A DNA stretch of 64,000 bases, taken from assembly GCF_022869005.1 (NCBI RefSeq), contig NZ_JALIEA010000012.1:1-64000 (forward strand), given 5' to 3'. The position numbers and the translations under genes are program-made. Numbering within the stretch: position 1 is the first letter of the stretch; every line of letters starts with the position of its first letter. This document shows, one piece after another, positions 1-10,830 of the stretch. The DNA comes from Corynebacterium kalidii. Its GTDB lineage: Bacteria > Actinomycetota > Actinomycetes > Mycobacteriales > Mycobacteriaceae. The notes beneath the pieces are model-generated. The model was given only the letters and a program-made list of their open reading frames with translations. It had not been told where the DNA came from and ran no database searches.

Positions 1-1392
<1,392 letters not shown>

Positions 1393-1410
1393 TCCCCGCT
1401 CGCTGAGATG

Positions 1411-1440
1411 AGCCGCACCCCAACTACGCGGGGTGCGGCT
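1411..1440 (+). terminator. Rho-independent-like terminator after ctaD
   Basis: An 11-bp perfect stem (1411-1421 with 1430-1440, AGCCGCACCCC on the left arm) with an 8-nt loop, followed by GTTTCCGT. It lies 19 bp after the ctaD stop and 28 bp before serB, so it should separate the two transcripts. Confidence 0.8.
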
Positions 1441-1467
1441 GTTTCCGTCTGAGGGGTGCATGGAAGA

Positions 1468-2748
1468 ATGAGACGTGTGGACCAGCACACTTCCTCCCGT
1501 CACCTCACCGTCAGCCTCGCCCCCGGACTCCTCCCCGGCGTCGTCACCGTCACCGGGCCCGACGCCCCCGGCGTGTCCGCGGACTTCTTCCGCATCCTCG
1601 CCGACCACGGCGTCCAACTCCTGGACGTCGAACAAGCCAACTTCCGGGGAACCCTCAACCTCGCCGCCTATATCGGTGTCGTCGCCGGCAGTACCGAGGC
1701 CATGCGACAGGCCTTGACCGACGAACTCGCCGGCCGCGAGATGACCGTCACCCTCGACGTGGACGACGGGCTGCAGGGCAGCCGTCCCCGCTCCACGCAC
1801 GCCGTCATCGTCCTCGGCAACCCTGTGACCGCCGAACACATCTCCGCGATCGGCCAGACCCTCGTCGACCACGGCGCGAACATCGACCGCATCCGCGGCA
1901 TCGCCGACTACCCCGTGACCGGACTCGAACTCAAGGTCACCGCGGCCGACCCGAGCCCCGGCGGCAGCGCGGCCCTGCGCCAGTCACTGGCCACGGTGTC
2001 CCACGCCACCGGCGTGGACATCGCCATCCAGCGGGCCGGCCTCACCCGCCGGGCACCCCGGCTGATCTGCTTCGACGTCGACTCCACGCTGATCCAGCAG
2101 GAGGTCATCGAGATGCTCGCCGCCCACGCCGGACGTGAGGCGGAGGTCGCCGAGGTCACCGAGCGCGCGATGCGTGGGGAACTCGACTTCTCCGAGTCGC
2201 TGCATGAACGGGTCAAGGCGCTCGCCGGACTGGACGCCTCCGTCATCGACGAGGTCTCCCGCATGGTCCAGCTGACCCCCGGAGCACGGACGACGATCCG
2301 CACCCTCAAGCGGCTGGGTTTCCGCACCGGTGCGGTCTCCGGGGGCTTCGTCCAAGTCCTCGAACCTCTGGCCCGCGAGCTCGGCCTCGACTTCTACCGT
2401 GCGAACACCCTGGAGATCGTCGACGGCAAGCTCACCGGACGGGTCATCGGCCAGGTCATCGACCGCGACGTCAAGGCCGAGAGCCTGAAGGAGTTCGCCT
2501 GGTCGAACGGCATCGCCCTGCACCAGACGGTCGCCGTGGGCGACGGGGCCAACGACATCGCCATGTTGTCTGTGGCCGGCCTGGGGATCGCATTCAACGC
2601 GAAACCCGCCTTGCGTGAGGTCGCCGACGCCACCGTGAACCACCCGTTCCTGGACGAGGTCCTCTTCATGCTCGGGATCGACCGCGACGAGATCGACGCC
2701 GCAGACCTCCAGGACGGCTCCTACCGCCGCGTCCCGTTGGAGCAGTGA
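1468..2748 (+). CDS. serB: Phosphoserine phosphatase, ACT-HAD type
   Basis: Last step of serine biosynthesis: hydrolyses O-phosphoserine to serine in the cytosol. The N-terminal ~190 residues form a tandem ACT-like region (SerB2 type, a likely serine sensor). The C-terminal half is a HAD phosphatase with motif I FDVDSTL (nucleophile Asp203), an SGGF motif II, and motif IV VGDGANDIAML (around Asp359). Length (426 aa) fits SerB2. ATG 1468 is preferred because GAGGGG sits 11 nt upstream; GTG 1456 and GTG 1477 are in-frame alternatives. Its stop is one base before the TTG start of the next gene, implying a two-gene transcript. Confidence 0.93.
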   Translation: MRRVDQHTSSRHLTVSLAPGLLPGVVTVTGPDAPGVSADFFRILADHGVQLLDVEQANFRGTLNLAAYIGVVAGSTEAMRQALTDELAGREMTVTLDVDDGLQGSRPRSTHAVIVLGNPVTAEHISAIGQTLVDHGANIDRIRGIADYPVTGLELKVTAADPSPGGSAALRQSLATVSHATGVDIAIQRAGLTRRAPRLICFDVDSTLIQQEVIEMLAAHAGREAEVAEVTERAMRGELDFSESLHERVKALAGLDASVIDEVSRMVQLTPGARTTIRTLKRLGFRTGAVSGGFVQVLEPLARELGLDFYRANTLEIVDGKLTGRVIGQVIDRDVKAESLKEFAWSNGIALHQTVAVGDGANDIAMLSVAGLGIAFNAKPALREVADATVNHPFLDEVLFMLGIDRDEIDAADLQDGSYRRVPLEQ

Positions 2749-2749
2749 G

Positions 2750-3589
2750 TTGTCCTTCGAGCGCGCCCACGACCGCCTGAGGACGGTCCTGGGGGAGAAC
2801 GACGGGGAGAACCCCGACGACCCCTCGAGCATCCGCGCCATGCCCCTGGTACTGCACATCCCGCATGAGCCCCGCCCGGAACGGCGGGACCTGCTGGAGG
2901 CAGCGGCGGTGGCGTGCGTGTCGCTGTGTCTGGACGAGCGTGCCGGGGTCGGTCTCGCCGAGGCGTCCGGCGCGGACGACACAGACGCTGCGGACACCCC
3001 GGAGGAGGCAGACGGTGACGTGGCCCGTGCCCTGGTGGCCTGGTACGGCGTGCGGATCCGCAAGATCGCCCGGCGGGCACGGAACAAGAAGTGGACTGAC
3101 GTACAGGCCCTGCCCGGGGTGACCGCGGAGGTGCGGGGCGCCGAGGCCCGCGCCTTCGTCCCGTGCCCGGTGGTGGACACCCCGGCGGCGCTCAACAAGC
3201 TGCAGATCGAGGGCACGGACCTGCCGCTGCCCGAGGACGCGGAGGGGGTGACCGCCGGGGACGACCACCCGGTGGTCTACGTCGACGCGTCCCTGGGGAT
3301 GAGCGTGGGGAAGGCAGCGGCACAGGTCGCGCACGGTTCGATGTTGCTGGCCGCGGCGATGGGCCGGGACCGCGCGCGGCGTTGGCGGGACGAGGGATTC
3401 CCGCTGCATGTCTGCGAGGTCGACGCCGCACGGTTCGCGGACCGTCGCGCCGCCGCTGAATCGCGGGAGGCCGACGGTGCAGGTGAGGTGGGGGACTCCG
3501 GCCGGGGTGCCGCCGCGGTCGTGCGCGACGCCGGCTACACCGAGGTCGCCCCGGGCTCGGTCACGGTGGTGGCGCTGGACCGGGGCTGA
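2750..3589 (+). CDS. Peptidyl-tRNA hydrolase, PTH2-like
   Basis: The last ~120 residues carry the PTH2-type pattern: a short strand (VVYVDASLGMS), then GKAAAQVAHGSMLLAA, and a pair of strands around FPLHVCEVD. PTH2 enzymes recycle peptidyl-tRNA in archaea and eukaryotes, and actinobacteria carry longer versions of unclear role. The N-terminal ~150 residues are acidic and not recognised. TTG 2750 is chosen because GGAG lies 7 nt upstream and the gene begins 1 nt after serB; ATG 2840 is the next plausible start and would remove a charged leader of 30 residues. The gene ends 10 bp from the convergent acyl-CoA synthetase. Family is fairly secure, activity is not. Confidence 0.75.
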   Translation: MSFERAHDRLRTVLGENDGENPDDPSSIRAMPLVLHIPHEPRPERRDLLEAAAVACVSLCLDERAGVGLAEASGADDTDAADTPEEADGDVARALVAWYGVRIRKIARRARNKKWTDVQALPGVTAEVRGAEARAFVPCPVVDTPAALNKLQIEGTDLPLPEDAEGVTAGDDHPVVYVDASLGMSVGKAAAQVAHGSMLLAAAMGRDRARRWRDEGFPLHVCEVDAARFADRRAAAESREADGAGEVGDSGRGAAAVVRDAGYTEVAPGSVTVVALDRG

Positions 3590-3599
3590 CGGCGCCGGG

Positions 3600-5165
3600 T
3601 CAGAGCAGGGAGCGGCGCAGGATCTTCCCGGTCGCGGACTTCGGGATCTGCTCGACGAACTCCAGGGCGCGGATCTTCTTGTAGGGTTCCACCCGCTCGG
3701 CGATGAAGCCGACCAGTGCCTCGCTGAGGGCGTCCCCCGCGGCGTCGGCGTCGCGGGCCACGATGAAGGCCTTCGGGACCTCCTCCCCGTCGGTGTCGGT
3801 CACCCCGACGACCGCGGCGTCCGTGACATCGTCGTGCGTGAGCAGCAGGGCCTCGAGCTCGGCGGGCGGGACCTGGTGTCCCTTGTACTTGATCAGCTCC
3901 TTGAGCCGGTCGACGATGAACACCTCACCGGTGGAGCCGTGCCGGGCGAGGTCCCCGGTCCGCAGCCACCCGTCACCGGGCAGCGCCGTGGCGTCGGCGT
4001 CAGCTAGGTAGCCCTCCATGACCTGGGGTCCACGGACCCACAGTTCACCGGCGTCGCTCAGGGACCCCTCCTGGGCCGGGACGGGGATCTCCTCGCCGGA
4101 GTCCGGGTCGACGATCCTGTGCTCGGTGTTGGACACCGGACGACCGACGGATCCCGGGGAGAGGCTCCTGTCGGCGTTGACGTGGGTCACCGGGCTGGTC
4201 TCGGTGAGGCCGTAGCCCTGGTAGACGTCGATACCGAGCCGCTTCTCCACGGCGCGGGCGAGGTCCTCGTCGAGGCTCGCCGCCCCGGAGAGCACCGCCC
4301 GCAGCGTCGAGAGGTCGTAGTTGTCGACCTCCGGGTGCTTCGCCAGGGCCACGGCCACGGGCGGGGCGATGAAGGTGAAGGTCACCCCGTGCTTCTGGTG
4401 GTTGCGCAGGAAGGTGTTGAGCTCGAAGCGGGGGACGGTGAGCAGCCGGGCACGCAGGCGGATCACCAGGTTGGCCAGGGTGGACAGGCCGTAGATGTGG
4501 AAGAAGGGCAGCACGCCGAAGACCACGTCGTCGCGGGTGATCAGGTCGGAGTTCTCGACCTGCGCCATATTCGCCACCAGGTTGCGGTGGGTCAGCCGCA
4601 CGCCCTTGGGCAGCCCGGTGGTGCCCGAGGAGTAGGGCAGGGCGGCGAGCTGTGTCGCCGGGTCGAAGGAGACGGCCGGCGGGGTGCTGCGCTCCGCCAG
4701 CATCTGGGTGAGACCCCGGGAGGTGTCGAGGTGGATCAACCGGTCGTCCGGCAGGCCGGCGAGTTCGGCGGCCTCCTCGCCGCCGTCCCCGAGTCCGGCG
4801 AGGGTCATCAGCATCACCGCGTGGGAGTCGCGCAGCTGCTCGGCGACGCTGGCCGGCGACGCCAGCAGCGGGACGGGGGTCAGGACCGCCCCGAGGCGCC
4901 AGAGCGCGTGGGCGGCGATGATGAACTCCACGGAGTTCGGGCAGTGGAGGGCGACGACGTCGTTCTTGGCGACGCCGTGGCGTGACAGCCAGCCGGCGAC
5001 GGAGTCGACGTGGCTGCGCAGCGTGGCGTAGGACGTCTCGGTGCCGCCGGCGAGGTCGACCACGGCGACGCGGTCCTCGTCCTCGGGGGACAGGCCACCG
5101 TAGAGGTACTCGTGGAGTCCGACATCAGGGATGGTGACGTCGGGACGGTCACTCGTGACTGGCAT
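3600..5165 (-). CDS. Acyl-CoA synthetase (4-coumarate/fatty acid-CoA ligase family)
   Basis: ANL-superfamily adenylate-forming enzyme (521 aa) that would activate a carboxylic acid with ATP and load it on CoA. The P-loop-like motif A5 YSSGTTGLPKGV, the acyl-AMP motif YQGYGLTETSP, the hinge region WLRTGDLARH and the C-terminal lysine in PKSATGKILRR are all intact. Length and motif order match 4-coumarate-CoA ligase-like proteins, which in actinobacteria often act on medium-chain or aromatic acids; the substrate cannot be read from sequence. The start is supported by AGGAGG about 7 nt upstream. It stands alone on this strand, 171 bp downstream of dinG. Confidence 0.9.
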   Translation of the reverse strand: MPVTSDRPDVTIPDVGLHEYLYGGLSPEDEDRVAVVDLAGGTETSYATLRSHVDSVAGWLSRHGVAKNDVVALHCPNSVEFIIAAHALWRLGAVLTPVPLLASPASVAEQLRDSHAVMLMTLAGLGDGGEEAAELAGLPDDRLIHLDTSRGLTQMLAERSTPPAVSFDPATQLAALPYSSGTTGLPKGVRLTHRNLVANMAQVENSDLITRDDVVFGVLPFFHIYGLSTLANLVIRLRARLLTVPRFELNTFLRNHQKHGVTFTFIAPPVAVALAKHPEVDNYDLSTLRAVLSGAASLDEDLARAVEKRLGIDVYQGYGLTETSPVTHVNADRSLSPGSVGRPVSNTEHRIVDPDSGEEIPVPAQEGSLSDAGELWVRGPQVMEGYLADADATALPGDGWLRTGDLARHGSTGEVFIVDRLKELIKYKGHQVPPAELEALLLTHDDVTDAAVVGVTDTDGEEVPKAFIVARDADAAGDALSEALVGFIAERVEPYKKIRALEFVEQIPKSATGKILRRSLL

Positions 5166-5336
5166 GGGTGTCCTCCTGCGCGGGATTTCGGGGTCGTCGT
5201 GGCCCGGTACATGTGTTCGTGGCCAATCCTACCCGTGACCGCGGGTGACTCCGCCCACAATCCCCCGCGGCGGCACACCCGACTCCGGGACGACGGGGAT
5301 CGGCGCAGGCGGGGGACCCACACCAGTCGGTGCGTC

Positions 5337-7418
5337 TCAGCCGGCGCGGAGGCGTCGCAACGCCCCCCGCGCGGTCTCACCGTCGACGGTCTGCCAGAAC
5401 GCCGGCATCGACGCGCGGAGGAAGGAACCGTAGCGTTTCGTGGCCAGTCGTTGGTCGAGGACGGCGACCACGCCGCGGTCGTCGACGGCGCGCAGCAGGC
5501 GTCCGGCCCCCTGCGCCATCAGCAGTGCCGCGTGGGTCGCGGCGATCTCCATGAAACCGCTGCGGCCGGCGGCGTCGACGGCGTCCTTGCGTGCCTGGGA
5601 CAGCGGGTCGTCGGGCCGGGGGAACGGGATCCGGTCGATCACGACCAGGGACAGCGACGGTCCGGGGACGTCCACACCCTGCCATAGGCTCAGGGTTCCG
5701 AACAGGCAGGTCTCCGGCTCCGCGCGGAACCGGTCGATCAGGGCGCCGAGGGAGTCGTCGCCCTGGCAGAGGATCTCGTAGGGCACCAGGGTACGCAGTT
5801 CGGCCGCGGCGTTCTCCGCGGCACGGCGCGACGAGAACAGGCCCAGCGTCCGGCCTCCGGCGGCGGTGACGAGCTGGGCGAGTTCGTCGAGGGATTCCGG
5901 CGAGGTGCCCTCGCGCCCCGGGGGAGGGAGGTGGCGGGCGGTGTAGAGGATGCCGTGTGTCGCCGGGTCGAAGGGCGTGCCGACGTCGAGGGTGGTGCAT
6001 GTCGACGCGGCGAGGCCCCAGGTCGCCAGCATGGAGGTGAAGCGCCCGCCGAGGGCCAGCGTCGCTGAGGTGAGCACCACGGTCTGGTCGGCGAACAGAC
6101 GGCCGCGGAGCAGGTCGGACACACTCAGCGGCGCGACGTAGACGCTGCGGCGTTGCCGGTCGCCGGAGAGCCAGACGACGTCCTCGCCGAGCAGTGAGTC
6201 CGCCGTGTCCTCCGTGTCCGCGGAGCCGTCGCTGCCGCCGTCGCTGCCGCCCCCGCTGCCGTCGCCGCCCTCGGTGGCGTCGGCCGGGGAGGCCTCCAGG
6301 ATGCGCACCACGGTGTCGTGCATCTCCTCGCACGCGGCGAGGCAGGAGAAGATCTCCGCGGTCTTCTCCGGGTCGTTGTCGGCACCACCGTCGAGGGCGC
6401 CCGTCCCGCCGCTGCCCTGCAGGCGGCTGCGGGTCTTCCACAGTGCGTCACGCAGGGCGTGCAGCGGTTCCACCAGCGTGACGGGCACACTCGTCCACCG
6501 GCCGTCGGGGGCCGTCCCGCCGGTCACCGCGGCCTCCATCTCGGCGGTCCAGGTGTCGCCGGCACCGAGCAGTTCGGTGGCGCAGTCGTCGGGCCCGACC
6601 TTCTCGCAGCGGCGGGCGAGGATGGCCACCGCCGCACCCGACAGCTCCTCGGTGGCGACGGAGGTGATGCGGCCCTCGAGCTCGTGGGCCTCGTCGATGA
6701 TCACGGTGTCGTGGTTCGGCAGGACCGACTGCTCCGACAGCGCGTCGATGGCCAGCAGCGCGTGGTTGGTGACCACCACGTCCGACTGGGCGGCCTTCTC
6801 CTTGGCGGCCTCGGCGAAACACTGGTCGCCGAAGGGGCAGCGGGTCGCGCCCACGCACTCGCGGCTGGTGACGCTGACCTGGCGCCACGCCCGGTCCGAC
6901 ACCCCGCGGGGCAGGGTGTCGCGGTCGCCGTCCTCGGTCTCCTGGGCCCACTCGTGCAGGCGCGCGACCTGCGCGCCGGTGGCGGTGACCTCCGCCTCGT
7001 CGATCAGGGCCCCGGTGTCGCCGTCGTCGTCCCCGCCGCCGGTGCCGCCGATCCGGTTCAGGCAGACGTAGTTGTTGCGGCCCTTGAGGATCGCGAAGCT
7101 CGGACGCCGCCCCAGCCCCGCGGCCAGTGCCTCGGTGACGCGCGGCAGGTCACGGTCGACCAGCTGGCGCTGCAGGGCGATCGTCGCCGTGGAGACCACC
7201 ACCCGTTCGCCGGCGCCCACCGCGTGCTCCAGGGCCGGGACGAGGTACGCCAGGGACTTACCGGTACCTGTGCCGGCCTGCACGGCGAGGTGCCTGCGGT
7301 CGGCGATCGCCGTCGACACCGCCGCCGCCATCCGGCGCTGCCCGTCACGTCGCGAGCCGCCGAGTGCCGCGACGGCATTGTCGAGCAGCTCACTGGTGCG
7401 CTTCTCCCGGGCGTTCAC
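5337..7418 (-). CDS. dinG: ATP-dependent DNA helicase, DinG/XPD family
   Basis: Superfamily 2 Fe-S helicase (693 aa) for DNA damage tolerance. Walker A is in QAGTGTGKSLAYLVP and the DEAH box in VIIDEAHELEGR. Four cysteines (one in NYVCLNRI, three in CVGATRCPFGDQC) can ligate the 4Fe-4S cluster, and the C-terminal motif VI region FPRPDDPLSQAR is present. GTG 7418 is chosen because it overlaps the upstream pncB stop as GTGA, the standard coupled arrangement; a start at 7478 would add 20 Pro/Arg-rich residues inside pncB. A low-complexity Gly/Ser/Asp stretch sits mid-protein (6190-6290). Same pncB-dinG pairing as Rv1330c-Rv1329c. Confidence 0.92.
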   Translation of the reverse strand: MNAREKRTSELLDNAVAALGGSRRDGQRRMAAAVSTAIADRRHLAVQAGTGTGKSLAYLVPALEHAVGAGERVVVSTATIALQRQLVDRDLPRVTEALAAGLGRRPSFAILKGRNNYVCLNRIGGTGGGDDDGDTGALIDEAEVTATGAQVARLHEWAQETEDGDRDTLPRGVSDRAWRQVSVTSRECVGATRCPFGDQCFAEAAKEKAAQSDVVVTNHALLAIDALSEQSVLPNHDTVIIDEAHELEGRITSVATEELSGAAVAILARRCEKVGPDDCATELLGAGDTWTAEMEAAVTGGTAPDGRWTSVPVTLVEPLHALRDALWKTRSRLQGSGGTGALDGGADNDPEKTAEIFSCLAACEEMHDTVVRILEASPADATEGGDGSGGGSDGGSDGSADTEDTADSLLGEDVVWLSGDRQRRSVYVAPLSVSDLLRGRLFADQTVVLTSATLALGGRFTSMLATWGLAASTCTTLDVGTPFDPATHGILYTARHLPPPGREGTSPESLDELAQLVTAAGGRTLGLFSSRRAAENAAAELRTLVPYEILCQGDDSLGALIDRFRAEPETCLFGTLSLWQGVDVPGPSLSLVVIDRIPFPRPDDPLSQARKDAVDAAGRSGFMEIAATHAALLMAQGAGRLLRAVDDRGVVAVLDQRLATKRYGSFLRASMPAFWQTVDGETARGALRRLRAG

Positions 7419-8779
7419 AGGCCGGCGAACCGGACGCTCAGGGCGGGCTCGTCGCGGGACAGGGCCAGGCCCTCCCACGGCAAGGTCACCAACTGGCGGG
7501 CGAGGTGGTCACGGGACTCGTCGAGGGTCGGCAGACCGTCGACGACCGCGCCGTCGCGCATCAGCGGCACGGTGAGCTCCACCGGGTGCAGGATGCCCAG
7601 CTCCGGCATCGCGGCGTCGAAAGGGTACACCACCTCCTCCACCGCGGTGCCGGTGTCGCGGCAGGCCCGCAGCGCCCGTTTCGCCCCACCGTGGCTGGCC
7701 TTGTGGCTGCTGCGCTTGGCCACCGGGTGCCCGTCCACCGAGGTGAGCTTGTACACCAGCCCGGCGGTGGGGGCGCCGGAGCCGGTGACCACCGACGTCC
7801 CGGCGCCGTAGATGTCCACCGGCTCGCTGCGCAGCGCGGCGATGGCGAACTCGTTGAGGTCCGAGGAGACCACGATGCGGGTGTCGTACGCACCGAGGGA
7901 GTCGAGCTGGTCGCGGACCTGCCGGGCGAGCACACCGAGGTCACCGGAGTCGATCCGCACGGCACCCAGTGCTGTACCGGCCACCTCCACGGCGTTGCGC
8001 ACGCCCTGGGTGATGTCGTAGGTGTCGACCAGCAGGGTGGTGCCGGGGCCCTGGGCGGCGATCTGCGAACGGAACGCGGCCTTCTCGTCCGGACGGCCGT
8101 CGTCGTCGACATGCAGCAGCGTCCAGGCGTGGGCACTGGTGCCGCCGGCGGGCAGCCCGTAGCGGTGCGCCGCCTCGAGGTTCGAGGTGGAGTGGAAACC
8201 GGCCAGGTAGGCCGCCCGGGCCGCGGACACTGCGGACTGCTCGTGGGTGCGGCGCGAGCCCATCTCGATGATCGGACGTCCCTCGGCGGCGGTGACCATC
8301 CGGGCGGCGGCGGAGGCGACGGCGGAGTCGTGGTTGAGGATCGACAGGATCACCGTCTCCAGGATCACCGTCTCGGCGAAGGTGCCGCGCACGGTGAGGA
8401 TGGGCGAGTTGGGGAAGTAGAGCTCACCTTCCCGGTAGCCGTCGACGTGCCCGGTGAAGCGGTAGGAACGCAGGTACTCCCGGGTGGTCTCGTCGAGGAA
8501 GTCCAGGCCGGCGAGCTGCGCCTCGGTGAACCGGAAGTCGCGGACGGCCTCCAGGACCCGGGCGGTCCCGGCGACGACCCCGTAGCGGCGTTCGTTCGGC
8601 AGCCGGCGGGTGAAGACCTCGAAACTGCACGGACGGTCGGCGGTGCCGTCGCGTAGCGACGCCTGCAGCATCGTCAGTTCGTACATGTCCGTCAGCAGAG
8701 CGGTCGACGGTCCCGACGCTTCAGGCGGTGCAGACGGTCCCGGGGTCGCGGTGTGCTCGTTGGTGGTGTGCTCGGTCAC
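7415..8779 (-). CDS. pncB: Nicotinate phosphoribosyltransferase
   Basis: Preiss-Handler NAD salvage: joins nicotinate and PRPP to nicotinate mononucleotide using ATP. Family signatures visible are [11 protein letters not shown] near the N-terminus, the [13 protein letters not shown] block, [14 protein letters not shown], and the PRPP-binding region [14 protein letters not shown]. About 454 aa with GTG 8779, normal for the family; a longer frame to 8839 would run into the divergent clpS. Only 32 bp separate the pncB and clpS starts, so their promoters must overlap. The downstream dinG start overlaps the pncB stop by 4 bp, giving a coupled operon. Confidence 0.93.
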   Translation of the reverse strand: MTEHTTNEHTATPGPSAPPEASGPSTALLTDMYELTMLQASLRDGTADRPCSFEVFTRRLPNERRYGVVAGTARVLEAVRDFRFTEAQLAGLDFLDETTREYLRSYRFTGHVDGYREGELYFPNSPILTVRGTFAETVILETVILSILNHDSAVASAAARMVTAAEGRPIIEMGSRRTHEQSAVSAARAAYLAGFHSTSNLEAAHRYGLPAGGTSAHAWTLLHVDDDGRPDEKAAFRSQIAAQGPGTTLLVDTYDITQGVRNAVEVAGTALGAVRIDSGDLGVLARQVRDQLDSLGAYDTRIVVSSDLNEFAIAALRSEPVDIYGAGTSVVTGSGAPTAGLVYKLTSVDGHPVAKRSSHKASHGGAKRALRACRDTGTAVEEVVYPFDAAMPELGILHPVELTVPLMRDGAVVDGLPTLDESRDHLARQLVTLPWEGLALSRDEPALSVRFAGL

Positions 8780-8811
8780 GGTCGTCCATCCTAGTCGGTA
8801 GTCTGGACACC

Positions 8812-9126
8812 ATGACTTCGCCTGCCGCTCCCGCCGCACCGGCGGTCACTCCCGTGGAGGAACAGCTGCCGGACTCGCTCACCGAGGCCGACCTCCCGTG
8901 GTTGTGCATCTGTTGGGATGACCCGGTGAACCTGATGAGTTACGTGACCTACGTCTTCCAGACCGTGCTGGGCTACTCCAGGAAACGCGCGACCGAGCTG
9001 ATGATGCAGGTCCACACCGAGGGCAAGGCCGTGGTCAGCTCCGGGGAGCGCGACAAGGTCGAGGGCGACGTCAAGAAACTGCACACCGCCGGCCTGTGGG
9101 CCACGATGCAGCGCGCGGAAGGGTGA
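8812..9126 (+). CDS. clpS: ATP-dependent Clp protease adaptor ClpS
   Basis: N-recognin adaptor that delivers N-degron substrates to ClpC/ClpA. The core [30 protein letters not shown] and the final GLWATMQ are typical, with a short disordered Pro/Ala N-terminal tail as expected. ATG 8812 gives 104 aa; an upstream in-frame start at 8728 would overlap pncB. It heads a rightward gene set (clpS, DUF2017, P1 peptidase, rhomboid) with gaps of 9 bp, an 8-bp overlap, then 17 bp, so it is probably the first gene of an operon. Confidence 0.93.
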   Translation: MTSPAAPAAPAVTPVEEQLPDSLTEADLPWLCICWDDPVNLMSYVTYVFQTVLGYSRKRATELMMQVHTEGKAVVSSGERDKVEGDVKKLHTAGLWATMQRAEG

Positions 9127-9135
9127 CCGGAGACC

Positions 9136-9771
9136 ATGAAACCGTGGGTGAAGAAGAAGAGCCTGATGCGCGGCGTCAGGTACCTCACCGAGCTCGAACC
9201 GATGGAGCGCGAGATGCTGGGCAACAGCGCCGCCACCGTGGGTGAACTGCTCATCGGCCGGGCCAGGTCCGCGCCCAGGGACGAACTCGCCGAGATGACC
9301 GGGCTGCCGTCCGGGCACACCGACGCCCCGGACGACCCCGTCCTCGCCGCCATGCTCCCGGCGTTCTTCCGGGACGGCGACGAGGAAGTCGACGGGGAGG
9401 CCGGGGTGTCCCGCCAGTTCAACGAGACCGACATCATCAAGGGCAAGCTGGTGAACCTGCGGCTGGTCAGCGACGTCCTCGGCCCGGACGGCTCGGTGCA
9501 CGTCAGCCTCACCGCCGACCAGACCTCCGCCTGGCTCGCCGCGCTCACCGACGTCCGCGCCTACCACCACGGACGTCTCGAACAGGTCCGTGGCGAGGCG
9601 CAGGACGGCGAGGTCGCGGCGATGGAGAACTACCTCGAGTGGCTCGGCTACCACCAGGACAGCCTGATCACCGCCATGATGGGGCCGATGGACGTCCCCG
9701 ACGGTTTCGCCGACCCCGGCAACGGTGGCGACGGCGACGGGGACGGGGACGACGGTGGTCGCCGTGACTGA
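9136..9771 (+). CDS. DUF2017 family protein
   Basis: Cytosolic protein of 211 aa belonging to the DUF2017 family that sits beside clpS in actinobacteria (Rv1332 position). The body is predicted mostly alpha-helical: LTELEPMEREMLGNSAATVGELL near the N-terminus and a C-terminal helix set around MENYLEWLGYHQDSLI. No catalytic motif is visible. The tail becomes Gly/Asp-rich (GNGGDGDGDGDDGG), encoded by a GACGGGGACGG repeat. The persistent link to clpS suggests a role in or near proteolysis, but this is inference only. Translation is probably coupled to the next gene, which starts inside its last codons. Confidence 0.8.
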   Translation: MKPWVKKKSLMRGVRYLTELEPMEREMLGNSAATVGELLIGRARSAPRDELAEMTGLPSGHTDAPDDPVLAAMLPAFFRDGDEEVDGEAGVSRQFNETDIIKGKLVNLRLVSDVLGPDGSVHVSLTADQTSAWLAALTDVRAYHHGRLEQVRGEAQDGEVAAMENYLEWLGYHQDSLITAMMGPMDVPDGFADPGNGGDGDGDGDDGGRRD

Positions 9772-10813
9772 CCCGGCCGGCACACTCCTCGACGTCCCCG
9801 GTCTCGCACTCGGCCACGCCGAGGTCGGCAGCTCCGGGGTGAGCGTCGTCGTGTGCCCGGACGGGGCGGTGGGGGCCGTGGACGTGCGCGGTGGGGGACC
9901 GGGCACCCGGGAGACCGACCTGCTGGCGCCGTCGAACACCGTCGAGACGGTGCACGCCGTCGCCCTGTGCGGCGGTTCCGCCTACGGCCTCGACGCCGTC
10001 GGGGGAGTCATGGCCGAACTCGAGGCCCGCGGCATCGGCCTGCGGGTCCTCGGCGACGCCGTGCCTGACCTCACCGTGCCGATCGTCCCGGCGGCGGTGA
10101 TCTTCGACCTGCCCGTCGGCGACCCCGCGTCACGGCCCACCGCCGACACCGGGCGCCGGGCGGTCGAGGACGCGCTTACACCCGGAACCGGTGGTGGTGC
10201 CGCGGCGGGACCCTCCCGCGCCGGGAACGTCGGTGCGGGACTCGCGGCGACCGCCGGAGCCGTGAAAGGCGGTTTCGGCCAGGCCAGCGAGTCCGTCCGG
10301 CTCAGCGACGGGAGCCACGCCACCGTCGCCGTCGGGCTGGTCGCCAACCCCGTCGGCTCGGTGGTGGACCCGGCGACCGGCCGGCTCTGGGGGAGCACCG
10401 GCGCCGCGGCCGCCGGGGTGCCCGAGCCGACGGAGGCCGGTCTGCGCGCCATCCTCGACCGCGGTGTCGGGGGGACGAAGATGACCCCGTCCGGTCCGAC
10501 ACCGCTGAACACCACCATCGGTGTGGTCGCCACGGACGCCGACGTGAACAAACCCCAGGCACAGCGGCTCGCCACCACCGCGCACGACGGCCTGGCCCGC
10601 GCCGTCCGCCCGTCCCACCTGCCGATGGACGGCGACACCTTCTTCGCCCTGGCGCCGTCCGGCACCCGCGCCGGTGCCGGCACCGCCGACCTGGCGCTGC
10701 TCTGCGCGGCCGCGGCGTCCTGCGCCGAACGCGCGGTCGTCCAGGCGGTGCTCGCCGCCGAGACAGCCTTCGACGTCCCGTCCTGGCGGGACATCATGAC
10801 CGGAACACCCTGA
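9764..10813 (+). CDS. P1 family (DmpA/NylC-like) self-processing peptidase or amidase
   Basis: Ntn-like hydrolase of the DmpA/NylC fold, activated by self-cleavage in front of the nucleophile. The expected cleavage site is visible at Asn249/Thr250 in TPLNTTIGVVATDA, as in NylC-type enzymes that use Thr. The GGSAYGLDAVGGVMAELE segment and the Gly-rich linker GTGGGAAAGPSRAGNVG near residues 140-165 are also typical. Expected products are about 26-kDa alpha and 10-kDa beta chains. GTG 9764 overlaps the DUF2017 stop by 8 bp; GTG 9755 is an alternative with GGGGACGACG just before it. Substrate (aminopeptidase, beta-aminopeptidase, oligoamide) unknown. Rv1333 holds the same position. Confidence 0.85.
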   Translation: MTDPAGTLLDVPGLALGHAEVGSSGVSVVVCPDGAVGAVDVRGGGPGTRETDLLAPSNTVETVHAVALCGGSAYGLDAVGGVMAELEARGIGLRVLGDAVPDLTVPIVPAAVIFDLPVGDPASRPTADTGRRAVEDALTPGTGGGAAAGPSRAGNVGAGLAATAGAVKGGFGQASESVRLSDGSHATVAVGLVANPVGSVVDPATGRLWGSTGAAAAGVPEPTEAGLRAILDRGVGGTKMTPSGPTPLNTTIGVVATDADVNKPQAQRLATTAHDGLARAVRPSHLPMDGDTFFALAPSGTRAGAGTADLALLCAAAASCAERAVVQAVLAAETAFDVPSWRDIMTGTP

Positions 10814-10830
10814 GGAGAGCGAGGAGAGCC